From the NCBI GenBank assembly GCA_963920525.1, contig OY986438.1, positions 132,499,920 through 132,563,919 on the forward strand: a stretch of 64,000 bases of DNA, given 5' to 3'. How positions within the stretch are numbered: the stretch's first letter is position 1; each line of letters begins with the position of its first letter. A model generated the notes under the pieces. That model was not told where the DNA came from, made no database searches, and saw nothing but the letters and a program-made list of their open reading frames with translations. Shown here one piece after another: positions 24,615 through 35,788 of this stretch. The DNA comes from Dichetophora obliterata. Its lineage: Eukaryota; Arthropoda; Insecta; Diptera; Sciomyzidae. Made by a program: the position numbers and the translations under genes.

Positions 24615-25711
24615 CAGTGGCGTAGATATGGAGTAGTCCGCGGGTCTGGACCTCCCCCGAGCCATGGAAACATTACCAAATATCTCACGTTATTGTGAAT
24701 TGATTCTTATATTAAGTTAAGCACAAATCCAAATGTATGTGTTTCCGAAAATTCTTCTTTTTTCATGAAAGTAATCGAAATTTGATTAAGTTCAGTGTTT
24801 AATTATTCCAAATCGATCATCAATTACTACACTGAGGAAAATATGTGTTAAAATTATATGAAATTGTGTTTATATCAAACGAATTTGTTTTTGAAATAGA
24901 GCTTGAAACAATTTCATTTAAGCTAAACACAAAAGTTTTTAAAGTTAAATTTAAAACAAAACAATATTTTTAAATATACTTTTCTAGTAAACATTTTAAG
25001 TTTAAAAATATTTATTTAAAAAAAGTTTAATACAAAAAAATTTTAATATTGAAAACAAATATTTTAAAACATAATTTTAAAAGCATGTTACTAAAGTAAA
25101 AACAATTAAATTTAACAGAAAAATATATTAAAATAATTCATTAGATTTTATTTGATCTTATGTTCAATATTTGTACAAACAATTTAAAAATATTTTCAAA
25201 CAATCATATGTAAAATCGGGGTTTTTCTCAGCTTGGTATCAAATGTCTGCCAATATTGGTTAATGATTCTACTGCACAAAGTTTTTTAATTCAATCGTAG
25301 TCTGCGATACATTTTTAATTATTGCAAAAAAATAAGAAAAAATTATACAAAAAATAAACGAGTTAAAAAATTAAACATGCTTGCTTTAAATTTTGTTATG
25401 TAGAAATGACAATGCATTAAATTTCTTTTTTAAAATGTTTTGTTTAATTTTAAGTATGTTTTTATTCTGAGTGTGGAGATAGTAGTGATATGTGGAGTTT
25501 CCACAAACTCGGTGTTGTTTAGATTCAATTCAACAAGCCCATAATTTTTTACCTTCTTACTGTTTTTCGACGTTTCAGCAAAGTAAGGCTGTGAAAGTCG
25601 GCTTCACAAAACTGTTATTTAATAGGTATTCAAAAGTATCCTTTTTTAAGGCTATTATATTTTTTACAGAATTCTCCCCTCCCCCACAACCAAAAGCTAT
25701 CTACGCCGCAC
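24615..25711. mobile_element. hAT-like element (1.1 kb) inside the Jockey-type LINE
   Basis: The element begins CAGTGGCGTAGATA and ends TATCTACGCCGCAC, imperfect inverted termini sharing GCGTAGATA. The flanking 8-mers are ACTAAGCA (24607-24614) and ATTAAGCA (25712-25719), seven of eight identical, a hAT-type duplication. LINE coding sequence is continuous on either side, which confirms an insertion. A second inverted pair, ACACTGAGGAAAA (24829) with CTGAGTGT (to 25474), suggests another small element nested inside. No transposase is readable. Similar GCCGTAG termini occur at 54510 and 63452. Confidence 0.8.
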
Positions 25712-27310
25712 ATTAAGCATAACTGTAGGACATGTTTCAGTCCTCAAAGTTAATGTAAAGTGCATACATTTGAGTTCATTAAATTTAATTCTCGTTACTA
25801 AATGTTAACTACGGTTCTTGGATGCATCTGTACTATAGATTCTATAGGGTTTGAATGGGTGCTCAAAATAGCTGTATAATCCACAAATGTTTAACTGGCC
25901 AATAAATTGCTAGTTGGTAGATTCCCTATAAATATTAGATATAATACTGGACCGAGTTCGCTACCTTGAGGAACTCCACCTGAAATTGGACAATTACATG
26001 TAATAAAGTTTTTAAATTTTACTATATACTTTCTATCACTTAGGTATAATTCTGAATTTTGTGGCCGTAAACAGGTAACAGGAGTTTTATTTTGTATATC
26101 AAACCTTCATGCCAGACCCTATAAAATGCCTGAGAAACATCTTAGAAAACCGCAGAACAGTATTTTATTTTCATAAGCTTTTCTTGTTTCATTTGTAATA
26201 TGGTGCACTTGCTGTATAGTACCATGATGTTTTCGAAAGCCGAATTGGTGGTTAGGTATAGCTCCTGTTTGTTCCATGTATGGTTGTAACTTAGTTGGAA
26301 ACAACCTCTTAAAAAGTTTTGAAAGTTTAGGCAACAAAATTATTGGTCTGTAAGAGGATTTTTCGGTTGGGTCTTTTTCTGGTTTGGGAAAATGTTCAAT
26401 TCTCAATATCGCATTAAATATGTGCGAAATTATTTTAATAGCAATGCTTGGAAGCTCCTTCATCATTTTTGGAGTAATAAGATCGCATGCTGGGGCCTTC
26501 TTTGTATTAAGTTGCTTTTTAATAATATCGTCTCTCCCATTTTCCATTTTTTGCTCTCAAAGGTGTTTCGCATTCTTTTGGAATATTTATATTTTTATTT
26601 GCCTTCCATAAGGAATTATTAGTTGTTTCTGTTGGAGTTAACTTTTGAGTATATCGCCTTAAGTTTTGTTCTAACTCAGTAATTCCTTGAGTCGCCTGAT
26701 AGCTAAAAGGAAGTTTTTTCTTGCTTGTGGCTATCTTCTTTGCTGACATTCCCTTCTTAGTGTTGGTTTTTTTCTTAGAAGTTCTTCAATTTCTTTTGAG
26801 GTCTTTCTTAGATTTTGTGGTTGAGTTTTATGGGTAAGAGAAGTTGCAACTTCAGTCGCTGAGTTTAGCGATTTGTTTAAGCTCTCAGTGGCTGAGTCAA
26901 TCTCATTTTCACTTTTTAGTGAGGGCTTAAGCACTAAATGACTACTAATGTACATACTGTCGGTACTTTAGCCAATTTGTTACCTTGAAGTAAGTCTGCT
27001 TAATTTTTCCGTTTCTTGAGTTTGGCTATGCAGGTTTATATTACTGGGTAGTGATCGAAAGATAGATCAAAACTAGTTTCTACTGTAATTGACTGTCGAT
27101 CAAAGTTCTTACATATTTCGAAGTCCATTAGATCAGGTATCTTTTGTGGGTCAGAAGGCCAGTAAGTTGGCTTACCTGATGAAATAAAATCTAAATTATA
27201 TTTTTTTATTTGCTAAGACAGATTAAAGTGGTTTTCCTTTGGGATTTGCTAATCGTGAGTACCAAAATGTATGCTTTGCATTGTAGTCATCTGCTGCTAT
27301 AAACTTTTAA
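25712..27310 (-). pseudogene. LINE ORF2 relic: endonuclease end and reverse transcriptase
   Basis: Reading on minus, 27310-27220 gives KFIAADDYNAKHTFWYSRLA, the endonuclease segment that in Jockey relatives reads GDYNAKH, with G changed to D. 27150-27020 continues the endonuclease. 26955-26519 carries the linker in two frames. 26547-26119 is a 142-codon frame with KKAPACDLITPKMM, PKPEKDPTEKSSYRPI, LPKLSKLFKRL and NHQFGFRKHHGTIQQVHHI, clear reverse transcriptase blocks. After a frame change, GGVPQGSELGPVLYLIF (about 25930-25990) is intact. The catalytic FADD box is altered to F-V-D-Y (about 25871-25889), so the second aspartate of the active site is lost. Confidence 0.92.
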
Positions 27311-28349
27311 ACAATTCAATAAAAACAAAAAACCTGACCATTTTGTTTTTTATAAAAAATCATTGGTAAGAAATTAACTAAGGAATTAGTAGTTATAATT
27401 AAAATATTCATATGAAAAATTATGAACAAAATATTATCTCTAAACATTAATTATTGTGAATTTTATGAAGGTTATAATTATACAGTGATGGCACTGTGCA
27501 TGCAAAGTATACGAAGTTACCATTTAATTTTGCCAAATTCCAAACGTAGCGTAGAGTACGTAGCGTAGAGTAGAAACGTAGCAAATCCAGGGATTTCGGG
27601 ATTGGAAAATCGTGGTCCCGGAATCCCGGAAAATTTTAAAATAATGGTATTTAGCTGTACTAAAAGCAGGAACCGGTAAGAACTCTTTCTCTTAATTCGT
27701 TTTGGTAAAAACAATTTCATATTATTTTTTTTTTTATTTTAAAAAAGATCTTTAAACGTTATCGTTATTTATACTTAAAATATTCATATATAAAACACCC
27801 AAAAGTTCATCACCCAAAACCACATCACAGATAGTTTGGCTTACAATTACTTACTTCAGGCTTATAATGCAGTAAGTGATCGGAAAAAGCATTGTTGACA
27901 TTCTCATATTTGAATTCATCGCCATCTAGTTGTCAAAAACTTTTCATGAGCAGCAAATCCAAATCCAGACTTGGATGTTAGAAAAAACGCAGCTAATGTT
28001 TCACTTTATTATAAACACAAAAACATAAACGAAAATAAGTTCAACGAAACAAACAAGATAAATTTATGTTTTAAAAACTTTTAAAAGAAAACTTAACTTC
28101 TTATTTTAATAAATTAGTTTAAGGTTAGTAAAAAATATGATGTGAATAAAATGTTATTTTCATAATAAAAAAACGATGGTATAATAATAAAACTCTATAT
28201 AATTTATATAGAAAAATGTATATGATTTTGTATTAATTTTTGCGAAATTAAAGTTATTTTACCGTTGTCATGAAGTCATTTTGTATGGGAGGTAGGCGTA
28301 GCTTTTTCACTTCCAAAAAGCCTACTTCAAATGAGCCCGAACGTCAAAA
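27311..28349. other. Non-coding DNA between LINE copies
   Basis: No gene. A 14-bp word (ACGTAGCGTAGAGT) is repeated in tandem at about 27543-27570. GATTTCGGGATTGG...GGTCCCGGAATCCCGG at about 27592-27630 is a small inverted-repeat-like GC patch. 28262-28310 on minus matches the CCTACCTCCCATACAAA segment of the repeat at 50.5-51.2 kb. Confidence 0.45.
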
Positions 28350-28529
28350 ATACCCCAGTTTACCGTACTGTAGTGGTAGGAACTGATAGCATCCAGTGTT
28401 TGAAATTCGTAAAGAACAGCTCTAATCATTACATTTTATATTTTTTGTCAGAGTCTGTTTTCTTTAATTTTTGTATTAGAAATTTAATACTACTTTTTCC
28501 TTTATATTCCTTAATATAGCAAGCAAAAA

Positions 28530-29117
28530 ATGGATTCAACTCCAACTCTACATTCTTCTGAACATGAAATTGCTGATGACATGGAAATTTGTGGTTAACA
28601 GCCTCCACCTATTTTAACTTCTACTTCGAATACAGCAAACATATCGATTTTGCTCCTTTGCCAGTGCTGGCATCTTCTACTTTCATTGCCAGTCATGTCT
28701 TATGCCCAAACTGTTTCTCTTTCACAAACTCTGGTCGATTCCCAGGTTGTTCCTCTTACTTCTCAGGTTTCTGTTCCACCCAAGCCATTAATTACAATTC
28801 CACCAACTAAATCAATCTTTGTTTCTCGCTTAGCTGCGGATACAACAGAGGTTGATAAAGATTTTTTTCATTAAATCAAAGTTGAAGTGTTCCTTGAATA
28901 TTTCGGTTCATAAATTCAAATATTCAAATGCAAGATCGATTACCTCCTTTAGATTAACAGTTCCTAAAAATTTATATAATTCTATGGTTGATGTAAACTT
29001 TTGGCCGCCAAACACAATTGTACGCGAATTTGAATTTAAAAGCAATCCAAGACCGGTAAATGTTGTATATTTGCCGCGTCCCCGGAATAGCCCTGAATCT
29101 TATCCAAAAAACGATTA
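28530..29117 (+). pseudogene. LINE ORF1 relic (RRM-like nucleic-acid-binding type)
   Basis: An ATG at 28530 opens MDSTPTLHSSEHEIADDMEI and stops at 28596; a second frame carries SYAQTVSLSQTLVDSQ, then KSIFVSRLAADTTEVD; after a one-base shift near 28860 a third frame reads FFIKSKLKCSLNISVHKFKY, then SITSFRLTVP, VDVNFWPPNTIVREFEF and VYLPRPRNSPESYP before TAA. The IFVSRLA...TSFRLTVP...FWPPNTIVREF pattern is that of ORF1 in CR1/Jockey-type LINEs, a chaperone-like RNA-binding protein. ORF2 reading begins within a few codons of the stop. It needs at least two frame corrections, so it is not expressed as one protein. Confidence 0.8.
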
Positions 29118-31934
29118 ATAAACCGGAAGTCTAAATTAGAGCTTGTGTACCAAAATGTCAGAGGTCTTAACACCAAACTTTCCGATATGTTCATTAACAG
29201 TTTTGATTTCGAATACAACATTATAATTTTTACAAAGACTTGGCTTCGCTCTAATATCTTAAATTCTGAAATAATGTGCAATAAATATCACATTTTTTGT
29301 AAAGATCGTCATGATAAGATCGGTGGTGGTGTTTTGATAGCTGTTCAAAACTCGCTTGCATCTGAAGAATTGACAATTTTTGGCACCAGTGACGTTGAGT
29401 TTATTTGTGTTGCAGTTAAATTAAATAATAGTATTATTTATGTTACCTGCACTTACATTCCTCCCAAATGTGACTTATCAATTTATTTAAAACATATACA
29501 CGCCATAAAAAAGTTTATAATTTGTTAAAAATAAAGGCGTTCGTTCTTATTGTGCTGGGTGGTTTTAACCTACCTTTTGTGACTTGGAGATCGTCAGACG
29601 ATACTTCATTTCTCACACTTGTTTCTAATAGTGATTCAATAAATGATTTCTTAGATAAGATATCTGATCTGCGTCTTCAACAAGTCAATGATATTTTAAA
29701 TATAAACCAAAGAACCCTAGACCTTGTGTTTGTAGATAAATGCACTACTGTTAATCTCCATTGTTCGAGTCCAGTATCTCTTTCAAAAGATGTAAATCAT
29801 CCAACTCTTGAAATAAAAATTTTACTCTCCCACGAAAAAGAAGATAAAGTAACTGCTGACGCGCAAAATAAAAAAGTTTATAATTTTAAAAAAACGGACT
29901 ATGTAAAACTGAATTCCTTATTTTTGCAGACTGATTGGTCTCTAATTTTAACTAGCGAAACATCATATTCATATTATGACGTCAAATCTTCGGTACAGTT
30001 TTTTAATGATACTCTGCAAAGGTGTTTCTTATTGTCTGTCCGAAAAAGAAGGTATTGCTCCAATTTTTTAAATCTACCCTGGCCAACAAATGATCTAAAG
30101 GCACTAAAAAATTTAAAAAATGGTTTATTTAAAACATATAAAATATCTGGTTCTAGTTTAGACTTTGCTTCCTATTCTTCTTGTCTTTATAGATATCAAC
30201 TATTAAATAAAAAATGCTATTCTGATTATATAATTAACATATAATCTCAATTTAAAGATAATCCAAAACCTTTCTATAGTTTTGTTAACTCAAAACGTAA
30301 AGCCTCCAGCTTTCCACCCCTTATGAAATTCAATCAGGAAGAATCTTCTTGTGACAATGTAATTTCTAACATGTTTGCAAACTTCTTAAAATCAACTTAC
30401 TCCGATATACCATTTAATACTAGCACGGTGTATACTTTTCTCCCGCCAGTTTACTCTTTTGAAACTCCTGTAATAGACCCAAATATTGTTAAGTGTTATC
30501 TTCGACAAGTAAAACCCTCTATTACGACCGGCCCTGATGAAAATCCGAGCTGTATTTTAAAGCAATGTGCTGCAAACCTGTGTACTCCTCTAGCAAATAT
30601 TTTTAATATTTCCTTGCATAGTGGTTATTTTCCTATCATTTTTATATTATTCTTATTTTATACCCCTTCATAAATCTGGCTCCAAGATAGATGTGTCTAA
30701 CTATAGAGGTATTGCAAAATTAAGTACAATCACTAAGTTATTTGAGAAAATCATAACTGATCAATTAACAAACTCCGTGTCTTCCACCTTTTCTGTCTAT
30801 CAACATGGTTTTCTGAACAAACCTTTTAGAGTTTACTACGCGTGTTATAAATGATTTTACTTTGGGACTGCAAACTGATGTTAGTTATACGGACTTAAGC
30901 AAAGCCTTCGACAGAGTTAATCATAAACTTCATTTGAAAAAACTCCACCTTATTGGGTTTCCTGTCACATTATATATTGGATAATTAACTCAAAAGGTTC
31001 CATATAAGAATTCTCTTTCAAAAAGTATTTCGTTCACTTCTGGCGTTCGGACCGGTTTTGTTTTTACTATTCATTAATGATCTTCTTTCGTTAATAAAAC
31101 ACTGTAGCGTCTTAATGACGATGTGAAACTTTTTCTTTGTTACAAATCACCCGAAGAACGACATCTTTTACAAAACGATCTAAATAGACTTATGGACTGG
31201 TGTAGCTTACATATATTAAATCTTAACAAAAACAATTTAAGCAAACTACATTCTCTCGTAGATCTGCTAATAAAATAAATTACACTATAAATAACACTAA
31301 CTTAGAAATAGTTTACAGTTTTCTCAATCTTGGTGTTATTATGGATACAAAACTTCGCTTCAATCTCCACGTTAATATAGTGATAAATAAGGTAAGAGGA
31401 GTCCTTGGTTTCATTAAAAGATGGGCTAAAGAATTCAGTGATCCCTTTACTACTAAATTATTATATACCTCTCTCGTGAGTCCAATTCTTGAATATACAT
31501 CAGTTATATGGAACCCACAATATAATGTCTACATCGACGCCATAGAATCCGTCCAAAAACAGTTTTTACTTTTTGCTTTACGTCATAGTCGTTGAAATTC
31601 CAATATTATACTTCCATCGTATGAAATACGCCTTAAGATTACTTTACTACCTTCCCTAAGAAGCAGAAGAATTATGCTTAATGTCACGTTTCTGTATAAA
31701 TTACTTCGTGGCGGGATTAATTCGGAATATCTCATTTCAGCTCTAAATTTTAACATCCCCAGGAGTGGAAGTTGACATTTTCTGTTTTTCAAGTTGAGTC
31801 AGTGCAATAATTACGCTCTTCATGGACCTTTACGATGTATGTGCAGTGATTTCAATAATAGCTTCAACATGATTAATTTTTCTGATTCGGTAGACATCTT
31901 CAAATGGATAATTATATTACATTTAAATAATTAA
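29118..31934 (+). pseudogene. LINE ORF2 relic (endonuclease and reverse transcriptase), left copy
   Basis: Endonuclease at about 29140-29850: YQNVRGLNTK, IIFTKTWLRS (the usual TETWL glutamate is K here), GGGVLIAV, VLGGFNLP (the usual GDFN aspartate is G) and a NH-P in place of the SDH box. Reverse transcriptase at about 30480-31340: VKPSITTGPDENPSCILKQC, IPLHKSG, YRGIAKLSTITKLFEKII, TDLSKAFDRVNHK. The GVPQGS stretch is cut to GV before GPVLFLLFIND, and YADD has lost seven bases (LM-DDVKLF). The C-terminal part (31341-31934) reads GVLGFIKRWAKEFSDP, LYTSLVSPILEYTSVIWNP, ESVQKQFLLFALRHSR then an in-frame stop, and LHGPLRC. Enzymatically dead at both active sites. Confidence 0.92.
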
Positions 31935-32648
31935 ATCAATTTAAATTCATCCTATTATACCTAACGCAGTTTTGTAACAATGTAATATCGGTAATTGAGA
32001 TTGTTCTGTTTCTCCTTTTTGTCTCAATATTATGTTATATAAAGTAAGCACCATCAAATATGAATAGTTTTTTAAAACTTGCTTTTTAATTATTCAATCC
32101 TTTAATTTTAAATCGAATTGTTATTTACGTTCTCACGTGGCTTCCTGATTTGAAATTAGACTGAACTCACACTATTACCTGGATTGGTGTGCCATAGTTT
32201 ATCTCTTTTCCACACAAGTTTATGCCTGCGCTGGTCCAAATGCATATCCAACAATCATTTCCACGTAGGTCCTTGGGTTGGACAATGGCCGCAAACCAGT
32301 TAAAATGAGTATAGTGCTTTGAATAGTTTTTGAAATCAGGATTGTTTTTCTAGTACCTTAAATTGATAATTATTATCATTTAATTCGATGTTGCTTATTT
32401 GTATAGAATTAAATGTACTTAAATACGCGTTTGATATATATTAAATTTTTAAATTCCGCTGAAAAGCCAATTAATGTGCTTAGTGGAAAATCCGAATTGT
32501 CAATAGGGGGTATGTTTTAGTACGTAGGTGCATTCTGTCTGTTTAAAATGAAGCCAAACGGCTGATCTGGGCAGGATCTAGCTCACGTATACGTGTCTTT
32601 GGAAGATTCCATACCTCCGGGCGAATCAAAAAAAAAAAAAAAAAAAAA
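31935..32648 (+). other. LINE 3' untranslated region and poly-A tail
   Basis: About 690 bp of non-coding sequence ends in CCATACCTCCGGGCGAATC followed by about 20 A. The same sequence, reverse complemented, runs 36508 to 35789 in the other copy, but the last 110 bp differ: the right copy has an extra AATGTAAATCATGCATGC segment and lacks AATGAAGCC. The differing 3' ends show that the copies are separate sublineages rather than one recent segmental inversion. Confidence 0.85.
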
Positions 32649-34129
32649 ATATACTAACCAAAAAGCATGACTTTCTTTGAAACTGAAGGTTCCTTATCAG
32701 GGGATCATCAAGGCCACATCAGCCCCCGATCAACATTGTGTTCAAGAATCTCATTTAAAATATTATACAAAACTGCATCAAATTCAAGGCAGTGCCTATC
32801 CATAATACAGCCCTTTGTCAATTTTGATCAACAACATTAAGCAATCAATTAATTTTCTTAATGCTATTAATTAACTTACGGTAAGACTTCTGGAATTTGA
32901 TGCGAAAAAGAAAAAAAAATATACAAAATAGGCATGCTTAAATTGAGGTAAAACCGACAGAGGATAACCAGTTAAACCATATAATTAAAACAATTTGCGG
33001 TTGTTGCTGCAATTTAACATTGAAGGATGATAGCCAGCAACAATCCCATCAGAAACAGCAAAGGCACCTAGCAAAGACAACAACAGAAATAACAACAAAT
33101 TAGTGATACAGCATTAAGCTCATTAAGAGTGAAACGTTTGGCAAACCAACATTTATTTCACTTTCATTAACTTGCAATCAATTTCACCAATTTTTGGTTG
33201 AATTCGGTAAAACATATTTTGTTTGTGTGTTGTTTTGCTGTTTCACCGAATCGGTGGAGTGGCACAAGTTGCTCTTGAACACGCACAACCGAAAGTTCAA
33301 AAGCACTTTTTCCATAAAAATAAAATGATTAGTTCAACACCATTATTTATTGAAATAATTGAAATTTGCTCCAAATTAGAATGCAAGTATTCTGGTCATT
33401 AGTTTTGTTGAATAACAAAGACAACACAGGGGCGTGGCTTGTTATTGTTTGGCATAGAATAGCTCTTTTATGCTGCATTTTGTTTTCTATTTAGCATATT
33501 TTTAGCCCCCGAGAAAAACAATCAAATGCAAACAACAAAAATAAAAGTGCTCCACTGTACGCACACACATTCATTCACTGCTACTTAGGCAGAACAAAAG
33601 CTGCCCAAAACAAACGCATTCATCTGTTGTCGATTCACACACATTTCTGTGTTTGTATAAGTATTAAAATTTTTTTTGCATATTTAAGAACGATTTACCA
33701 ACAGCAGCTAAAATCTGACTAAAGTGCGCGCCACGCTTTGTTTCAGCAGATTTTGCATTGTTTCGTCTTTTAAGGTATTGTATGTGGGTGTAGGTGGGTG
33801 GGTGTTTGTGTATGTGTGTGTGTGTATGTGGGTGTGTGTGCAGAGCGTTTTTGTAGGATGGGAAATCCTATCCATTCATTATTTTGTTGGTTTATTTATT
33901 GTATTCTAAACGGAGTTTGGAATTTTTGCGGCATCCGTTTTCTATGCTAATCGATGCCGACGGCACAGGATGGGCGGTTTGCGTTTAAAGTGGGTGTTTT
34001 ATGTGCTTTACGTGTATCTGTATGCGTGTATATATAATTTATTTTGCATTCTATATTCAATCTATAGTAAAATATTTTTTAATTAATTGACTGCTTAAAA
34101 ATCAAAAGTTAAAAAGTATTTAACTTTAT
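32649..34129. other. Unique-looking non-coding island
   Basis: No gene is supported. From about 32990 the sequence is less AT-rich, with TTGTTGCTGCAA, CAACAACAG, a GT-rich microsatellite (33780-33842) and no similarity to the rest of the window. This is typical single-copy intron or intergenic DNA of flies and may contain regulatory elements. The small open frame at 33724-33909 is made by the microsatellite. Confidence 0.45.
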
Positions 34130-34724
34130 ACACATAGAGAAATAATAATCCAACATTAAGCAAATATTTTGCTTGATTTAAGGAAATTAAAATATAAGGC
34201 TTATTTTCTCAAATCATGCATTAAAAACTCAACTTAAGAAATAAGTTTTATTATGAGCACTTATTCCTAAGATTGAGTATAACAAATGATTGCTTGCAAC
34301 AAGAATAAAATACTTGATTCTAAAACCTGGAACAAGACTTAAATCAAGAAAATATTTTCTTAATTTAAACAAACGCGAAGTTTTTTTATTAAAAATATTA
34401 TTAATTTAATAACTTCATTAAAAACATTCCTGTATTAAGGAAATTTTTTACTTAACCCTTTCAGTGAACTTGCCCAATATATTGGACACTAGGGCGTATC
34501 GAAAAATTTAGATCGAATTCTAAGGGATATCAAAAGTTGCTTAGGGTAGTCAAGATCTCCCAAAAAAATTTTTTTGGAAAAAATAAGGATATCTTCCTCT
34601 CCCGCAAGGAAAGAGCTGCTTTTTAAGAAAAACAGTTAAAAATCACGATCTCAAAATGCTTTGATATTTGTAAAAAAACTACATGTGTCTTAAAGTAAAT
34701 GTAAATAAAGACTTAAACTAAGAA

Positions 34725-35776
34725 TATCCTGCTGAATACGATGCCCCTCGATTTTTACCCAAAAGGTCCTGTGTGAAGGATATTCGAATCTTAAGGTACA
34801 TTCGAGGTAGCACAGAACTTTTATTTCTATCTGATTGTTTAAATTTTGGCGATTTTGGTTATTGTGTTGACGTTTTCCTTAAATTTGGCGAATTAATAAT
34901 TTGCATAGTTTTTGCATATGCATTTTCTTGTTTTTGAGAAATGTATACTTGAATGCAATTTTTAACTTTTAAAAAAAAATTAATAACAGGTTTTATATCT
35001 CGGGCACAAAGATAATTTCCTTAATTTAGATTCTTTAAATATTTCTAAGCAACACCCTGTTCAAAAGTTTCAATTTACAACACCAGGTAAAGACCACGTT
35101 TTTTTTTTATTTCGACTTTTTCAAAGCTTTTCCTTCCTTATGAATTTTTCTATTGCGTTAAAACACCTCAACTCAGCATTAACAAAAATGTTAAACTAGG
35201 ATTTTGAGTTTCTAAGTTTGCTATTCGATGGGTTTCAATTGACTTAACAATTGTTGTTAGGAAATCTTTTAATGAATAACCATAAAGGAGATTGAAAAAA
35301 TTGTTACATTTAATGCTTGAAGTAATTTTTTTTTAAATATCAAAATCGGGGAAAAATCGTGGTCTTTTCCTGCTGTTTTAAAATAGATATTTTAAGACAG
35401 GGTGTCGTTCAAAACTACTTGCAAAGTCCGAATCGAGAAATTATCTTCGGTACCACTTCCGGTGCCCGAGATACAAAACCTTATATTCAAGTATACATTC
35501 CCGTATAGTATATATAGTATTTAAAATAGTATACATTCAAGCTTATATTCTCGTAAGAATATTTCTCAAAAACAGGAAAACGCATATGCAAAAAATATCC
35601 AAATTATTAATTCGCCAAATTTAGGGAAAACGTTAACACTGTAATCAATATCACAAAATTTACACAATCAGATAACAATTAAAAGTTCTGTGCTATCTCA
35701 AGTGCACCTTTAGATTCGAATATCCTTCACACAGGACACTGTGGGTAAAAACATAAAGTGGCATCGTATTTGCAAA
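34725..35776. repeat. Inner inverted arms of the piggyBac-like element
   Basis: The arm 34725-35110 (around GAATACGATGCC, TCCTGTGTGAAGGATATTCG, TTTGGCGAATTAATAATTTG, ATATCTCGGGCAC) is repeated in reverse complement at 35345-35776 with moderate divergence, separated by about 230 bp. A small AT-rich insertion near 35485-35560 lengthens the right arm. Such arms would fold into a hairpin several hundred bases long. Confidence 0.8.
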
Positions 35777-35788
35777 AATATTGCTAGT

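Larger units (their letters stand above)
24250..27310 (-). mobile_element. Jockey-type LINE copy, broken, split by a hAT-like element
   Basis: Minus-strand coding relics follow the order of a Jockey-clade ORF2: endonuclease, then reverse transcriptase, then the C-terminal region. The copy is interrupted between 24615 and 25711 by a hAT-like element, and the LINE reading resumes on the other side (…TCPTVMLN before, LSQIPIPQANNVTYLG after). The 5' end is missing or unrecognised beyond 27310 and no poly-A tail is obvious near 24250. Multiple frameshifts and substitutions show it is dead. It differs from the two LINE copies at 28-39 kb. Confidence 0.9.
28350..32648 (+). mobile_element. CR1/Jockey-type LINE, nearly full length, poly-A tailed, dead
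   Basis: The order is ORF1 (28530-29117), ORF2 (29118-31934), a 3' untranslated region of about 700 bp and a poly-A tail (32629-32648) preceded by CCGGGCGAATC. The 5' boundary is not visible and is placed only approximately. ORF1 and ORF2 have several frameshifts and stops. The same lineage is present on minus at 35789-39296. Both copies share the same deletions in the reverse transcriptase, yet each has its own tail and unrelated flanks. Confidence 0.92.

Noticed and set aside
33724..33909. 61-codon plus frame
   Set aside because: Mostly translation of a GT-rich microsatellite.
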